NCBI GenBank assembly: GCA_964509335.1
Contig: CAZDXB010000005.1
Location: forward strand, 1-64,000
Reading direction: 5' to 3'
DNA from: CAZDXB01 sp964509335
GTDB lineage: Bacteria > Bacteroidota > Ignavibacteria > Kapaibacteriales > UBA2268
DNA: 64,000 nucleotides
A program made the position numbers and the translations under genes. The notes under the pieces were generated by a model, which made no database searches, was not told the DNA's origin, and saw only the letters and a program-made list of their open reading frames with translations. The number at the start of each line of letters is the position of its first letter. The first letter of the stretch is position 1. Below, in pieces: positions 30,501 to 38,496 of this stretch.

Positions 30501-30631
30501 TCGAACAGCCGCCTTTGACGCAAAGTAAATTCGTAATCTTGGGCGGACGCCGATTCGCTTATAGTTACAAGCGCTAAGATCGTTATTACAATCTTAATTA
30601 GCAATGTCTTCTCAGGGCGTCCTCGCCTCAT
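24581..30631 (-). CDS. Giant T9SS-exported LamG/dockerin surface protein C
   Basis: A 2016-residue paralogue of the protein at 12074-18457 with the same module order. It has a signal peptide ending SASAQ, a cohesin-like N-terminal region, LamG domains at about 385-580 (TVEAWINLNE) and 775-957 (FIEAWARPYRFPT), and dockerin-like calcium loops at about 1380-1434 (GDVNQDNQINAADR and SDVTGDGYVNADDR). A second cohesin-like region (1485-1617), about three YPNGGE-type repeats (1640-1917) and a T9SS sorting domain (FYPNPCSGIAKL to SFIK) complete it. The ATG at 30631 has an excellent ribosome binding site, AAGGAGG. Cohesin and dockerin modules in the same and neighbouring proteins could allow calcium-dependent assembly at the cell surface; that is inference from the modules. 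Confidence 0.9.
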   Translation of the reverse strand: MRRGRPEKTLLIKIVITILALVTISESASAQDYEFTLRQRRLFDQIAVELWAKANAADVPKIGYASLIVEYNSDYLTPAQNQNLTTTDSISSDIDASSPIINVSSNFSNQNGYGALGSQNYGEGYYSLEINLNSLGEGGVVPSLEGRGSFLGRLAFDIIDNPSESDLTEIVWSDDEEIRSCVVFDADSSEITPRVTFTAPGDFNIVGVTILSPNHSSQAVDLDKDYASLSGDYASSGYPIYFERSVSPADYDAPQQFPATLDEDLAYSFDYSLDAGENWKEIGRVAETNKASSHSGSQAQYRSGDIFNPASGGSYIIATQEGERIVYDNYRSPLRVIWKKNPYFIERSEQAKMRVSILNGDGYSDLPLRTVSQTNDESDAEFVLGRLFFLQLNGESQYLKTEESYSNATQLTVEAWINLNEYQPEGSEPAIIVSSLGPDASPINGSNEGSWILYLQDGRYPAFRVREIDGRGENGYLASLSDVIALQNASPVAPLSDAHSKNWVHIAATVDNNEAVLYVNGEIVDDYKNVSATDVRMLTTNHPIWIGVNPNDGIDGTDYLPAGIKEVQVWRTALTQEQIRQRTPGVVAPSDVEDYGDLKRSLELYYSFEGSLNDLANDADMQKGLQVVDYSDENDADSEVYYRPDMPHISLTAPVENAGVLNKEGEVFEIRWVSYGLGDIENGDSKDVIIEYSLDGGDSWDYAKRPDSEDIDDDNAPDIEDGKTYWEPWENDDSGFDLRTINPYSHNTILRIRGAESRNQDNLYDESGEFNVARYFALKRDENAIIFIDGESGFNLTSNESFIEAWARPYRFPTEEEGSFPIISKYGIDDGLGHYSLNLMPTGRLQFTVTDAAGVQRIALSDEDKALVRPNSVAIDTPWAHIGVYLVLDDGSGASEVRFFIDGEAQRGETVTGQLGNDLTVDALNRYPTYIGHQAVAGEAGTGFIGEIREIRFWKGSPNNTTATGAEPTETTEFIQGALTARAGDLGLDYRSSLFSSFSFNGGAFIENGYSRAIGSKTNPLTIIRFYNGEVSFTPTKPYFKIAEPAFKQKVANTDTDVKVRWVGFDYNGTGFTAGKQNVAPSLEFSIRGGGGNLVQPYQYLGGKYWDGTQEQSISFPETESYKFEGEGEEVYIAAQVDFSVADPDLDNDGTFRDQGPISAALVNARLRLTGDYIINGETDTITVEGPIFTITPETNFTIRTLLEGRHDGAVSGRNLRDLGSTYSTGGLKIKLYTDNKGSLGVLVDSAESIYGYDGKDPANLKNGNNRFANVNFVFTDLTDDDYWVVVDHINHLPIMSRFAAPFVYEGDVISTWEIESGWDFTSWNGEDENVLLKPDDNPWEYGAYTAYGDAYSTSTKEQYSTTGLIYSGGAAGGSSYAMPAMVGGDVNQDNQINAADRVRVRLDAGSGLVRSDVTGDGYVNADDRTIVDRNFGKISSIHDVDFPQAQEETEDLIVGGGKDERNYEFANSKKIVNKKENTLAGGIKYVVTAEPLIRRDTVHLSLYIKNVGVDFGLANATFGVDYNPTVMEFIDLTGKDSVVFRNDTASGYAELKSAPSSGATIPIPNLRTIEVDYDARSNKPGINVPRAETYLGTLRFALESKKNAVVLKWHEITSVHTTDSVNVTEEGIFEDIEPLILYDAEVAYPNGGEGFSANKEIQIRWQTDGTAPAFIQYSNNGGYNWTFIGDTVNVKDGVCSWTTPNSYGSDYLIRILDAQTMKELDRSDDEFAILRSRASIIKPSAYDPLYKAGERDSIIWETVGYERLKIEFTGDGGASWFVLDSNVSASDGFMLWDIPSVTTKSAIVRLVDMESGSEIARSGEFKILRGYIDFIKPRRGDSLWLGSVEKLKWNYRGVARFDMQVSENGGASWRTIEDSVFALDGEYDWRVDNAAVSDNCLLRAIWNGDSDMSFGKSDVFRIVSSTDVEYSKIDDSFGEFYPNPCSGIAKLYFETRERKLIRIDVVNSLGETLNNIGPVIYNKGYNIIELDLNEFPEGIYYVKIESENYKIIRKISFIK

Positions 30632-31038
30632 ATTTTCATCCTCCTTCTCAGAATTCCGTTTCAGTTTCTTCTTCTAATATTACAAAATATTAATAATTAG
30701 TAATATTATCGACCGAATTTTTTTTATCTTTATATAAGGCAAAAAAAATTCAAATTTTATGCCATACACAAAAAACGAAGCGCTCCAAAAAAGTTTTCAA
30801 AAAAAATATTAACATAGTCAAAACGCTTTTTCTCTCGATTTCCCAAACGCCTAGAGCGAAGTAATTAAAAAAGTTTTAAACGGCGCCGCTTAACTGTTGA
30901 TTTAAAAAAATTAAAGCTATCAGATTAATTATTTCAAAAAACTCAAAAAATTCCTTATATTGTAGTAATATATTAATGCCGTTTAATAAAATTGAAATAA
31001 TATATTAACATTATACTTACAATAACAGGGATTTAAAA
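30632..31038. promoter_or_regulatory. Divergent intergenic region between giant gene C and dapA
   Basis: This 407-bp, very AT-rich gap must hold promoters for both directions. It contains an inverted repeat at 30675-30708, arms TAATATTAC and GTAATATTA with a 16-nt centre, 44 bp upstream of the giant gene, which could be an operator. I see no small gene. Confidence 0.4.
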
Positions 31039-31935
31039 ATGAAAAAAAACTTTTTTCAAGGCGTCGTTACAGCGCTCGCAACGCCTTTTAAGAAAAAGGG
31101 CGATTTAGACTTTAAAGCGTTGGAAAAATCTCTAAAATTCCAAATCGACAACAAAGTTGACGGCATTTTGTTAGCTAGCACAACAGGCGAGAGTCCCGGA
31201 CTTACGCTCAAAGAAAAAATGGCTCTTATTATTCGAGCTGTCGAATATTCGTCAAGTAAAGTCCCTTTATATATGGCTACCGGAACAAATGAAACTCACG
31301 AATCTATGGACTTAACCGCGATGGCTTTAGAAGAAGGAGCCAGCGCGGCTTTAATCGTTACGCCATACTATAATAAACCCACCCAAGACGGCTTATACGA
31401 ACATTATAGAATTATCGCCGAGGCGGTGAACATACCTCAAATTATATATAACGTCCCCGGCAGAACCGGCGTAAATATGGAGCCGGAAACCGTTGTTAGT
31501 CTCGCCAACGACTGCAAAAATATCATCGGTATTAAAGAAGCTTCGGGAGATTTAGAACAAATAATGGCGATTGTCAAAAACGCCCCCAAAGACTTCAACC
31601 TCTTAACCGGCGACGATAAAATCACATTGCCGGCTATGGCTGTCGGCGCGAAAGGCTGCGTTTCGGTCATCTCGAATTACGCCCCAGCCGAGTTCGTCAA
31701 ACTAGTTCGATACGCTCAAAACAATAAATTCAACGAAGCCGCGAAGATTCACTACAAGCTATTAGATTTAATGGAATTGAACTTCGTAGAAACTAATCCG
31801 ATACCCGTTAAATACGCTCTGTCGCTTAAAGGCATAATGAAAGACGTTTACAGAATGCCGCTATTCCCGCTCACGGCGAGAAACAAGAGAAAATTAAAAG
31901 CGGAATTACAAAATCAGGGAATAATCGAAGAATAG
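31039..31935 (+). CDS. dapA: 4-hydroxy-tetrahydrodipicolinate synthase
   Basis: This enzyme condenses pyruvate and aspartate-semialdehyde, the first committed step of lysine and diaminopimelate synthesis. The 298 residues have the usual length. The Schiff-base lysine is K166 in IIGIKEASGDL. The catalytic tyrosine and arginine are Y138 and R142 in IIYNVPGRTGVN, and the substrate-binding threonines T48 and T49 are in LASTTGES. The gene ends 6 bp before the convergent stop of the cohesin-dockerin gene. Its placement between surface protein genes looks coincidental. Confidence 0.97.
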   Translation: MKKNFFQGVVTALATPFKKKGDLDFKALEKSLKFQIDNKVDGILLASTTGESPGLTLKEKMALIIRAVEYSSSKVPLYMATGTNETHESMDLTAMALEEGASAALIVTPYYNKPTQDGLYEHYRIIAEAVNIPQIIYNVPGRTGVNMEPETVVSLANDCKNIIGIKEASGDLEQIMAIVKNAPKDFNLLTGDDKITLPAMAVGAKGCVSVISNYAPAEFVKLVRYAQNNKFNEAAKIHYKLLDLMELNFVETNPIPVKYALSLKGIMKDVYRMPLFPLTARNKRKLKAELQNQGIIEE

Positions 31936-31941
31936 AATAAA

Positions 31942-33423
31942 CTACTTTACTACATTAAATCTATAGGTCTCGTAAACGTCGCCAAATGCGAATACAAACA
32001 AATAAGCTCCAGAAGACAACCCGGAGAGGTTTAAGTAATATTCATTCGACGATGATTGTTGAACGTCGGTAGATATTTCCGCTCCAATATTATTAAACAA
32101 ACGAGCCTTGAAACCGTTTGCGTTCTTAGGCGTTTCTACTCTTATCATATCGCCGACTCTTCTTATGTTCAGTTTAGGCGTTAATCTCTCGTCGTCCTCC
32201 GTCTCAGTCATAACCGAAGTTCCGAACGGAAAAGTATAACCCAAATCCGACATAGCAATAGCGCTCGTTATATTGGGCGCAGGCGCGTCGTTACCGCCGC
32301 TTTTATTTACTAACAAAGCGTTAAACAGAACCCCGGTGTCATCCGCTAAGTTCTTTTGATAATCGCCTACCACTACGGAAGCCGTTTTTTCGGTTTCGTT
32401 CAAATTGGCGTAAATAAAACTATTTACTCCCGAGAACAAATCCCCCTTTTCGAATCCTATCAGTTCCCAATCTTCGCCTATATCTTTCCAAGAAACGTCC
32501 ATAGCCGCGGCTATATACGGCTCCGAAGCGTAAGCAGTAACGGGAACCCTTACCGCGTCTGTATTATTCGGCGGAGTATATAAAACTCGTTCCGATTGAA
32601 AATCGGGAGGATTAGATTTGCCCATAGCAGTATGAGACTTCATAAAATTGAGCGGTATAATCAACATATCGAACGGCGTTATATTGCCGTCGCCGTCGCA
32701 GTCGGCGTAAGTTACGCTCGCGCTATCCCAAGACAATACTCTCTGAGACATCCACAAAGCGCTGGAACTAACTCTCTTGAAAGTCCGAAAATTATCGTTC
32801 TGTCTGCCGTGATTCAAATGCAGAGCGATTTTATCCATATCGACTTCGTCAACGACGCCGTTGTTGTCGGTGTCGCCGGGCCAAACGTTTACGAAACCGT
32901 GTATATCGTAAACGGTAGGCTCGCTCGTCAAATCGAGAACTTTGCCCTCGCCTTCCGACTTTACCGTAGCGTGAGCGTTGGCAAACGAAAAAGTCGCCTG
33001 CCTGCCGTGCGGAGAAGTCTGCGAGACGGCAAAATCCAAATGAATCACTTTAGGATTGTCCAAATGCGCTTCTTTTATAGGCTCGCCGGAAATTACAAGA
33101 ACGTAAATCCTGCCCTGCCCCGATATATCATTAATAATCGGTATTACTTGCGTAGTCGCGGAATCGCCGAAGCCGCCCTCTTGCCACTCCGAATACTTTA
33201 TATAATCGACGTTGTTAAAAGCCAACTCGAACTCCGCGCCGTTGCAATCTTCTACGTCTTCCAAAATTATGTCCACGCCGAAAAGATACGTCGCCGTAAC
33301 GAAATTCGACCTCGCCGAATCGACGTCCGTTCTAACCAGCTTTATCGACTGAGCCGAAGCCGAACCGATTAACAAGACGGTCGAAACGATTAAAACCGCA
33401 AATATTTTGACTGCTTTTCGCAT
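31942..33423 (-). CDS. Secreted cohesin/dockerin-like protein with T9SS sorting domain
   Basis: This 493-residue protein has a signal peptide ending near GSASAQ. Residues about 28-170 resemble a cohesin-type beta sandwich (GVDIILEDVEDCNGAEFELAF, then FSFANAHATV). A dockerin-like region follows at about 180-260 with two calcium loops, GDTDNNGVVDEVDMDKIALHLN and DCDGDGNITPFDMLIIPLNF, separated by a 40-residue insertion. A second beta domain lies at about 280-400. The C-terminal 80 residues form a T9SS-type sorting domain, ending SGLSSGAYLFVF and YRFNVVK. It is a smaller relative of the two giant proteins and probably works at the cell surface. Ligands are unknown. Confidence 0.85.
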   Translation of the reverse strand: MRKAVKIFAVLIVSTVLLIGSASAQSIKLVRTDVDSARSNFVTATYLFGVDIILEDVEDCNGAEFELAFNNVDYIKYSEWQEGGFGDSATTQVIPIINDISGQGRIYVLVISGEPIKEAHLDNPKVIHLDFAVSQTSPHGRQATFSFANAHATVKSEGEGKVLDLTSEPTVYDIHGFVNVWPGDTDNNGVVDEVDMDKIALHLNHGRQNDNFRTFKRVSSSALWMSQRVLSWDSASVTYADCDGDGNITPFDMLIIPLNFMKSHTAMGKSNPPDFQSERVLYTPPNNTDAVRVPVTAYASEPYIAAAMDVSWKDIGEDWELIGFEKGDLFSGVNSFIYANLNETEKTASVVVGDYQKNLADDTGVLFNALLVNKSGGNDAPAPNITSAIAMSDLGYTFPFGTSVMTETEDDERLTPKLNIRRVGDMIRVETPKNANGFKARLFNNIGAEISTDVQQSSSNEYYLNLSGLSSGAYLFVFAFGDVYETYRFNVVK

Positions 33424-33687
33424 AGTAATCCACTTTTTCCGCCAAATTTCAGCAATGAATGTGCCAAAGTCTTATTAATTATATTATCGCTGTTTTTTCC
33501 GAACTCTTTAGTTTTATTTTCAATAGAATTTCCGAATTTTAAGAAGAAGAATAAACTTCAGCGTTAGAATTTTTTAGTAAAAAAAAATTCGTTATTTTAG
33601 GATTTATAATTACTAAAAAGCAATCATAAACGGCTAAGTTAGTTTTGAACGTTAGCTTATACGATAACAACCAATTACATAACGTAA

Positions 33688-34926
33688 ATGATTAAATTCT
33701 ATGAAATAAAATCGCCCTTTAAAAAGCTTTTTAATGCCGATATTGAACTATTGCCGTCGGTTACCGAACTTTTTGAATTGGAACTGGCTTATCTTGAATT
33801 CTTAACTTTACCAGAAGATAGCGCTAAAGAAAGAACGGCGTATTTAAAGTCGATAAACGGCAAAAGCTCAAACCACTTCTTAGCTTATTCAAATTATTCA
33901 ACAGCGATAGACGCTAACAGGTCAAGCCAAACAAGAAATTATTTCAAAAACGGTCAATTCTCAACCGGCTACGCTACGCATAGTCTTTTTCCTTACAGAG
34001 GCAAATTCCATCCCCAATTAATTAAAGCGCTTATAAATATTGTCGGGCTTAAAAAGGGAGATACGCTTCTCGACCCTATGTCCGGAAGCGGAACGGCGAA
34101 TATCGAAGCGTCTTTGCTAGGCATCGACTCGTTCGCCATCGACGTAAATCCATTCTGTCAATTCTTGATAGACGCAAAATACGAAGCTCTGAAATTAAAT
34201 CTTGAAACTTTAAATCTACTGGAAGACAAAACAGATAAGCTGTTTAACTTCTTTAAGAAAAAGAACGTATTCGGCTATCTCGAAAAGATAAAAGACGAGA
34301 ATAAACTCAGATTGTATAAAATAGCTTTGCTCGCTTTTTTAGATTCTTTCAGCTATTCAAAACGAGTTAAGAAATCTACTCACAAAGAACTATTTGAGAA
34401 AGTACTGAACAGATACACGGGAACAGTCAAAAGCGTAATTGAAAACAAATATATTAATATAAAAGATTTAGGCGAACTAAAAATTCTTACGAATTCAGAC
34501 GCTACTAATATTAAATTAGAAGACGAAACTATAGACTGCGTTATTACTTCGCCGCCCTATTCCTTCGCTATTGATTACGTGGAAAACGACAAAACTCAAT
34601 TGGAATACTTAGGACACGACCTCGAAGAGCTAAAAAACAAAACGATTGGACTTAAAGGAAAGAACATTGGGGAAAAACTAGAATTTTACTTTAAAGATAT
34701 GGACAGATTTTGTGCCGAAGTCGGCAGAGTCTTAAAACCTAATCGCTATTTCATTTTAATCATTGGTTCTAACACAAACCAAACAAAAGGAATAAGACTC
34801 GAAAAAAACGTTATTGATTCCGCCGATAAATACAACCTAAAACTAGTAAAAAGCGTCAGCAAGCCCATAAAAGGTATGCGCAATACAATGAAGGATGAAT
34901 TTGTTTTAATATTCGAAAAGATTTAA
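33688..34926 (+). CDS. DNA methyltransferase of the N4-cytosine / N6-adenine class (M1)
   Basis: This 412-residue enzyme transfers a methyl group from SAM to an exocyclic amino group in DNA. Motif X (FPYRGKFHPQLI, about 102-112) precedes motif I (DPMSGSGT at 129-136). The catalytic motif IV is TSPPYSFAIDY at about 288. SPPY is more typical of N4-cytosine enzymes, DPPY of N6-adenine, so N4-cytosine is favoured but not proved. The order I to IV with a long insert suits the alpha-like group. It is the first gene of a three-gene restriction-modification unit: its stop codon directly abuts the start of the next gene. The cassette looks more AT-rich than its neighbours, which suggests lateral transfer. 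Confidence 0.88.
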   Translation: MIKFYEIKSPFKKLFNADIELLPSVTELFELELAYLEFLTLPEDSAKERTAYLKSINGKSSNHFLAYSNYSTAIDANRSSQTRNYFKNGQFSTGYATHSLFPYRGKFHPQLIKALINIVGLKKGDTLLDPMSGSGTANIEASLLGIDSFAIDVNPFCQFLIDAKYEALKLNLETLNLLEDKTDKLFNFFKKKNVFGYLEKIKDENKLRLYKIALLAFLDSFSYSKRVKKSTHKELFEKVLNRYTGTVKSVIENKYINIKDLGELKILTNSDATNIKLEDETIDCVITSPPYSFAIDYVENDKTQLEYLGHDLEELKNKTIGLKGKNIGEKLEFYFKDMDRFCAEVGRVLKPNRYFILIIGSNTNQTKGIRLEKNVIDSADKYNLKLVKSVSKPIKGMRNTMKDEFVLIFEKI

Positions 34927-35898
34927 ATGAAAAAAACAAACGAAGAAAAATACAAAACTGTCGTTAACAAAAATACATTTTACTTTTTTAACGCTAAGTT
35001 TGAAGAAACGTACGAAGGGTATATCACGTCTCTTAAGGAAACGCTTTTATATTTGAAAAATCGAGTCGAAACGGAAGGCCTCAAAAAAGATATATTCGTA
35101 GATTTATTAGAAACCAAAGAAAACGGATTAAAAGCTTTACTCGCTCTCACGGGTTTTTCCAACGAATACTTGAAAAGAATAACGACTATTATAAGGGTTA
35201 TCGACAAACCTGAACTGAACGAGCTAGTTTATAAAAAACATTGGCCTAAAGACGAAAGTTTATATAACATTCGGGAATGGTCAACAAACACTATTTCAAA
35301 CCTGATTAAAACAAAAGAATATTTCAGAAAAGGGATTGTCAACCTCTTCTTCGAGGGCGCTTCAATTCCGTTTATGTCAGATACTATCCCATTATTTGAG
35401 TTGAAAAAATTAAGTATATCGAAGCTCAAATTCGAAATACCGGCAATGATAGATACTTTAATAAGATACAAAGAAAAAGGAAGTTACTCTGGTAAGAAAG
35501 AAAACAATCCCGAAAGAGTTATCGAGAAAATTCTCGACAACCTTAAGATAACTTATGAAACAGGCGATTTGGGAGAATTAATTAAAAACGCGCCCGACAA
35601 CAAAAGAACGATGGATTTCATAATACCCAATAAAGAAAATCCTCTTTTGATAGCGGAATGCTCGTTCTTAACAACGACTTCTTCCGGCCAAGGAGACAAA
35701 TCCAAAACCGAGATTTCAATCAAAGAATTAATAAAACAACATTACCCAAAAGCTAAATTCATAGGATTTATCGACGGAATCGGATGGTACGTTCGCAAAG
35801 GAGACTTAAAAAGAATGGTGTCGGCTTACGAAGACGTTTTCACTTTTCATAAACAAGAATTAGACAGATTTAGAAATCTAATAATTAAACTGATATGA
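34927..35898 (+). CDS. Probable type II restriction endonuclease of unknown specificity
   Basis: This 323-residue protein lies exactly between two DNA methyltransferase genes, abutting the first and overlapping the second by 4 bp (ATGA). That is the main reason for the call. Residues 1-200 are helical with no clear motif. The C-terminal third has a pattern compatible with a PD-(D/E)xK nuclease core: D230 in TMDFIIP, then E244 in LLIAECSF after 13 residues, followed by TTTSSGQGDKSK with lysines that could complete the site. The usual lysine directly after E-x is replaced by serine (E-C-S). The style is reminiscent of DpnII/MboI-like enzymes, but I could not confirm kinship. The recognition site cannot be read from the sequence. 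Confidence 0.7.
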   Translation: MKKTNEEKYKTVVNKNTFYFFNAKFEETYEGYITSLKETLLYLKNRVETEGLKKDIFVDLLETKENGLKALLALTGFSNEYLKRITTIIRVIDKPELNELVYKKHWPKDESLYNIREWSTNTISNLIKTKEYFRKGIVNLFFEGASIPFMSDTIPLFELKKLSISKLKFEIPAMIDTLIRYKEKGSYSGKKENNPERVIEKILDNLKITYETGDLGELIKNAPDNKRTMDFIIPNKENPLLIAECSFLTTTSSGQGDKSKTEISIKELIKQHYPKAKFIGFIDGIGWYVRKGDLKRMVSAYEDVFTFHKQELDRFRNLIIKLI

Positions 35899-36878
35899 TT
35901 AAAGAAAATATAAATAGAGTAATTCAAGGCGATTGCTTAAAACTATTTAAAGAGATTCCAGACGACTCAATAGATATAACGTTCGCCGACCCGCCGTTTA
36001 ATCTAAAAAAGAAATACAACGGATACAAAGACAATAAAGAATTCAATGAATACCTTAGCTGGTGCGAACGCTGGATAAACGAAATGGTAAGAGTAACCAA
36101 ACCGACAGGCTCGATTTTCGTTCACAATATTCCTAAATGGCTTACTTACTACGCCGGTCTTTTGAACGAATCCGCTTATTTTAAACACTGGATAGCTTGG
36201 GACGCTCCTTCCGCGCCAATGGGAAAATCGTTGCAGCCGGCTCATTACGGAATTCTATTCTACACAAAAAAACCAAAAGGAGCTAAGTTTTACGAATTGC
36301 GCCATCCGCATAAAAGAGATAGAAAGCTAGGCTATTTACTCAAAGACTACGGAGGCAAAAAGGGCGGGTTGCATCCCTTCGGACCGCTTGTGTCGGACGT
36401 ATGGACGGATATTCATAGAATTAAACACACTAAGAACAGAGACGTCCACCCCTGCCAATTGCCTATTCACTTGCTCGATAGAATCATATTAATGACGACC
36501 GACGAAAACGATATAGTTCTCGACCCCTTTTTAGGCACCGGCACTTCGGCTATAGCCGCGAAAAGATTAGGCAGAAGTTTCATAGGTTTTGAATTAGATT
36601 ACAATTACGCTCAGATAGCAAAGGTGAAAATTGAAAACACGAATAGAAACTCAAAAATCGGCGATTTATGGGTAGGATTTTACCTAGACGATATAATTAC
36701 AATAAGAAACAAAGACTGGGAAGAACTAGAAAATTATTTTATAATACCCGAATCGAGAAAAGAAATCGATTATAAAAAAATTATTCTCAAAGAAAAAAAC
36801 GCTATCCCACCGAAAGAACCAAAGAGCTTAAAAAACAAAAGCGAAAAAGACCGACAAAGCAAATTGCAATTTAAATAA
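35895..36878 (+). CDS. N6-adenine-type DNA methyltransferase (M2)
   Basis: This 327-residue enzyme has the beta-class order. The catalytic motif IV comes first (ADPPFNLKKKY, DPPF at 32-35), then a target-recognition region, then motif I (LDPFLGTGTSAIAAKRLG, about 210-227) with FIGFELD after it. The motif points to N6-adenine methylation. Its start overlaps the nuclease stop as ATGA, so all three genes are one translationally coupled operon. Two methyltransferases of different classes with one nuclease is the arrangement expected for an enzyme with an asymmetric site, in which each strand needs its own methylase. The last 40 residues are lysine-rich and probably disordered. Confidence 0.9.
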   Translation: MIKENINRVIQGDCLKLFKEIPDDSIDITFADPPFNLKKKYNGYKDNKEFNEYLSWCERWINEMVRVTKPTGSIFVHNIPKWLTYYAGLLNESAYFKHWIAWDAPSAPMGKSLQPAHYGILFYTKKPKGAKFYELRHPHKRDRKLGYLLKDYGGKKGGLHPFGPLVSDVWTDIHRIKHTKNRDVHPCQLPIHLLDRIILMTTDENDIVLDPFLGTGTSAIAAKRLGRSFIGFELDYNYAQIAKVKIENTNRNSKIGDLWVGFYLDDIITIRNKDWEELENYFIIPESRKEIDYKKIILKEKNAIPPKEPKSLKNKSEKDRQSKLQFK

Positions 36879-37032
36879 CTCTATTATATTAGGTTTAATC
36901 GAAAAAATGAACTAATTAACAAGCGACGCGACAATTCGCCTACGCGTTTCGTTATTCCCCTTTTATTATTATTTTAGCGGTAATTGAACTGTTTAAATAA
37001 CAATTTATTTTGAAATATTACGAGGTATTAAG

Positions 37033-38322
37033 ATGAGATACAAACCTATCGACCAAAAACTATTCGTAGAAAACAGAAAGAAGTTCGCGAAGAAACTAAA
37101 ACCAAATTCGGTGGCTATATTTAACTCGAACGACGAATTGCCGCGGAACGGAGACCAATTCTTCCCATTCAGGCAAAACTCCGACTTTTTCTATCTGTCG
37201 GGCATAGACCAGCCAAAATCGATATTAGTATTATACCCCGACTGCAACAGAGACGAATATAAAGAAATCTTGTTCGTCGAGGAAACCAGTCCGGAAATAG
37301 CTATCTGGCACGGCGATAAGTTAACAAAAGACCAAGCGACTGAAATCTCCGGCATAGAAAATATACAATGGCTCGACCAATTCGACACAATTATAGTGGA
37401 TTTAATGGCTAATTGCGACTACGCTTACCTAAATACTAACGAGAATATTCGCTACGCTTCCCCGGTTCAATATCGCGACTTGCGCTTCATCGAAGAAATG
37501 AAAAAGAAATATCCGCTTCACACATATATGAGAGCGGCGCCGATTATGAGCGAGCTAAGAACGCAAAAATCCCCGATTGAAATCGAACTGATGAAAGAAG
37601 CGATTGATATAACCAAAAAAGGCTTTATGAGAACTCTGGAATTCGTCAAACCGGGAGTGATGGAATACGAAATCGAGGCGGAAATAATAAGCGAATTCAT
37701 CAGAAACAGAGCCGGCGGATATTCATTCGCTCCGATTATCGCTTCCGGCTCCAACGCTTGCTCATTACACTACGACAAAAACAACGACGTATGCAACTCC
37801 GGCGAGCTTCTACTGATGGACTTCGGCGCCGAATACGCATACTACCCCGGCGACCTAAGCAGAACGATTCCCGTCAACGGCAAATACACCGACCGTCAAA
37901 AACAATGCTACGAATCCGTCCTAAAAGTCCAGAAAGAAGCGATAAATATGCTCGTAGTCGGAACTACAATCGACGAATATCACGAAAAAGTCTGCAAACT
38001 TATGGAAGAAGAGATGATAAAATTAGGGCTTTTCAGCGCCGAAGACGTCAAAAATCAAAACCCGGACAATCCGCTGTATAAAAAATACTATATGCACGGC
38101 ACATCGCACTTTATGGGACTCGACGTCCACGACTTAGGATTCAAGCAAGAAAAACTAAAGGACGGTATGGTCTTCTCCTGCGAACCGGGAATTTACATCA
38201 GAGAAGAAGGAATCGGCATAAGAATAGAAAACGACATCCTCGTTACCGACGAAGGACCGGTTGACTTAACCGCCGACATCCCCCGCGAAGTAGAAGAAAT
38301 AGAAGAATTGATGAATAAATAA
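37033..38322 (+). CDS. pepP: Xaa-Pro aminopeptidase (M24B)
   Basis: The 429-residue enzyme removes N-terminal residues preceding proline. It has the AMP_N domain (about 5-135, GDQFFPFRQNSDFFYLSG) and the pita-bread catalytic domain (about 175-415). The five metal ligands are visible: D263 (MDFGAEY), D274 (GDLSRT), H359 (TSHFMGLDVHD), E384 (CEPGIYI) and E399 (IRIENDIL). It is cytoplasmic. With pepT and the OPT transporter a little downstream, it suggests that peptides are an important nutrient. It is followed by a hairpin with a T-stretch that may be its terminator. Confidence 0.95.
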   Translation: MRYKPIDQKLFVENRKKFAKKLKPNSVAIFNSNDELPRNGDQFFPFRQNSDFFYLSGIDQPKSILVLYPDCNRDEYKEILFVEETSPEIAIWHGDKLTKDQATEISGIENIQWLDQFDTIIVDLMANCDYAYLNTNENIRYASPVQYRDLRFIEEMKKKYPLHTYMRAAPIMSELRTQKSPIEIELMKEAIDITKKGFMRTLEFVKPGVMEYEIEAEIISEFIRNRAGGYSFAPIIASGSNACSLHYDKNNDVCNSGELLLMDFGAEYAYYPGDLSRTIPVNGKYTDRQKQCYESVLKVQKEAINMLVVGTTIDEYHEKVCKLMEEEMIKLGLFSAEDVKNQNPDNPLYKKYYMHGTSHFMGLDVHDLGFKQEKLKDGMVFSCEPGIYIREEGIGIRIENDILVTDEGPVDLTADIPREVEEIEELMNK

Positions 38323-38334
38323 GCGTTTTGAATC

Positions 38335-38362
38335 GTAGGGGTTGAAAATCTTCAACCCCTAC
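38335..38362 (+). terminator. Hairpin with T-stretch after pepP
   Basis: The 12-bp arms GTAGGGGTTGAA and TTCAACCCCTAC are perfectly complementary around AATC. TACATTTTTACC follows. It starts 12 bp after the pepP stop. The CGTAGGGG lead-in is shared with hairpins near 226 and 61623, so it is also a member of a dispersed family. Confidence 0.65.
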
Positions 38363-38384
38363 TACATTTTTACCTTCTAGTTCT

Positions 38385-38410
38385 CCTCGCCAAACTCCGA
38401 TTTGGCGAGG
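38385..38410. repeat. Family A palindrome, inverted copy
   Basis: It is the reverse complement of the element at 3738-3761, with CCTCGCC arms and the AAATCGGAGTTT core. It lies 22 bp after the preceding hairpin, forming a pair. Confidence 0.8.
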
Positions 38411-38420
38411 TTAAGTTAAA

Positions 38421-38470
38421 TTCGTTCCGTCCGCTCCCGCAACGGAACGCATATAGATACGCTCCGCGTC
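38421..38470 (-). repeat. 50-bp dispersed repeat, copy 1
   Basis: Read on the minus strand, this matches 61495-61544 on the plus strand at roughly 45 of 50 positions. Shared blocks are GACGCGGAGCGT, TATGCGTTCCGT and GCGGGAGCGGA. It contains an 8-bp hairpin, CGTTCCGT with ACGGAACG. Confidence 0.75.
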
Positions 38471-38496
38471 GTCTTCTTTCCTTTGCCGCGCAGAGC

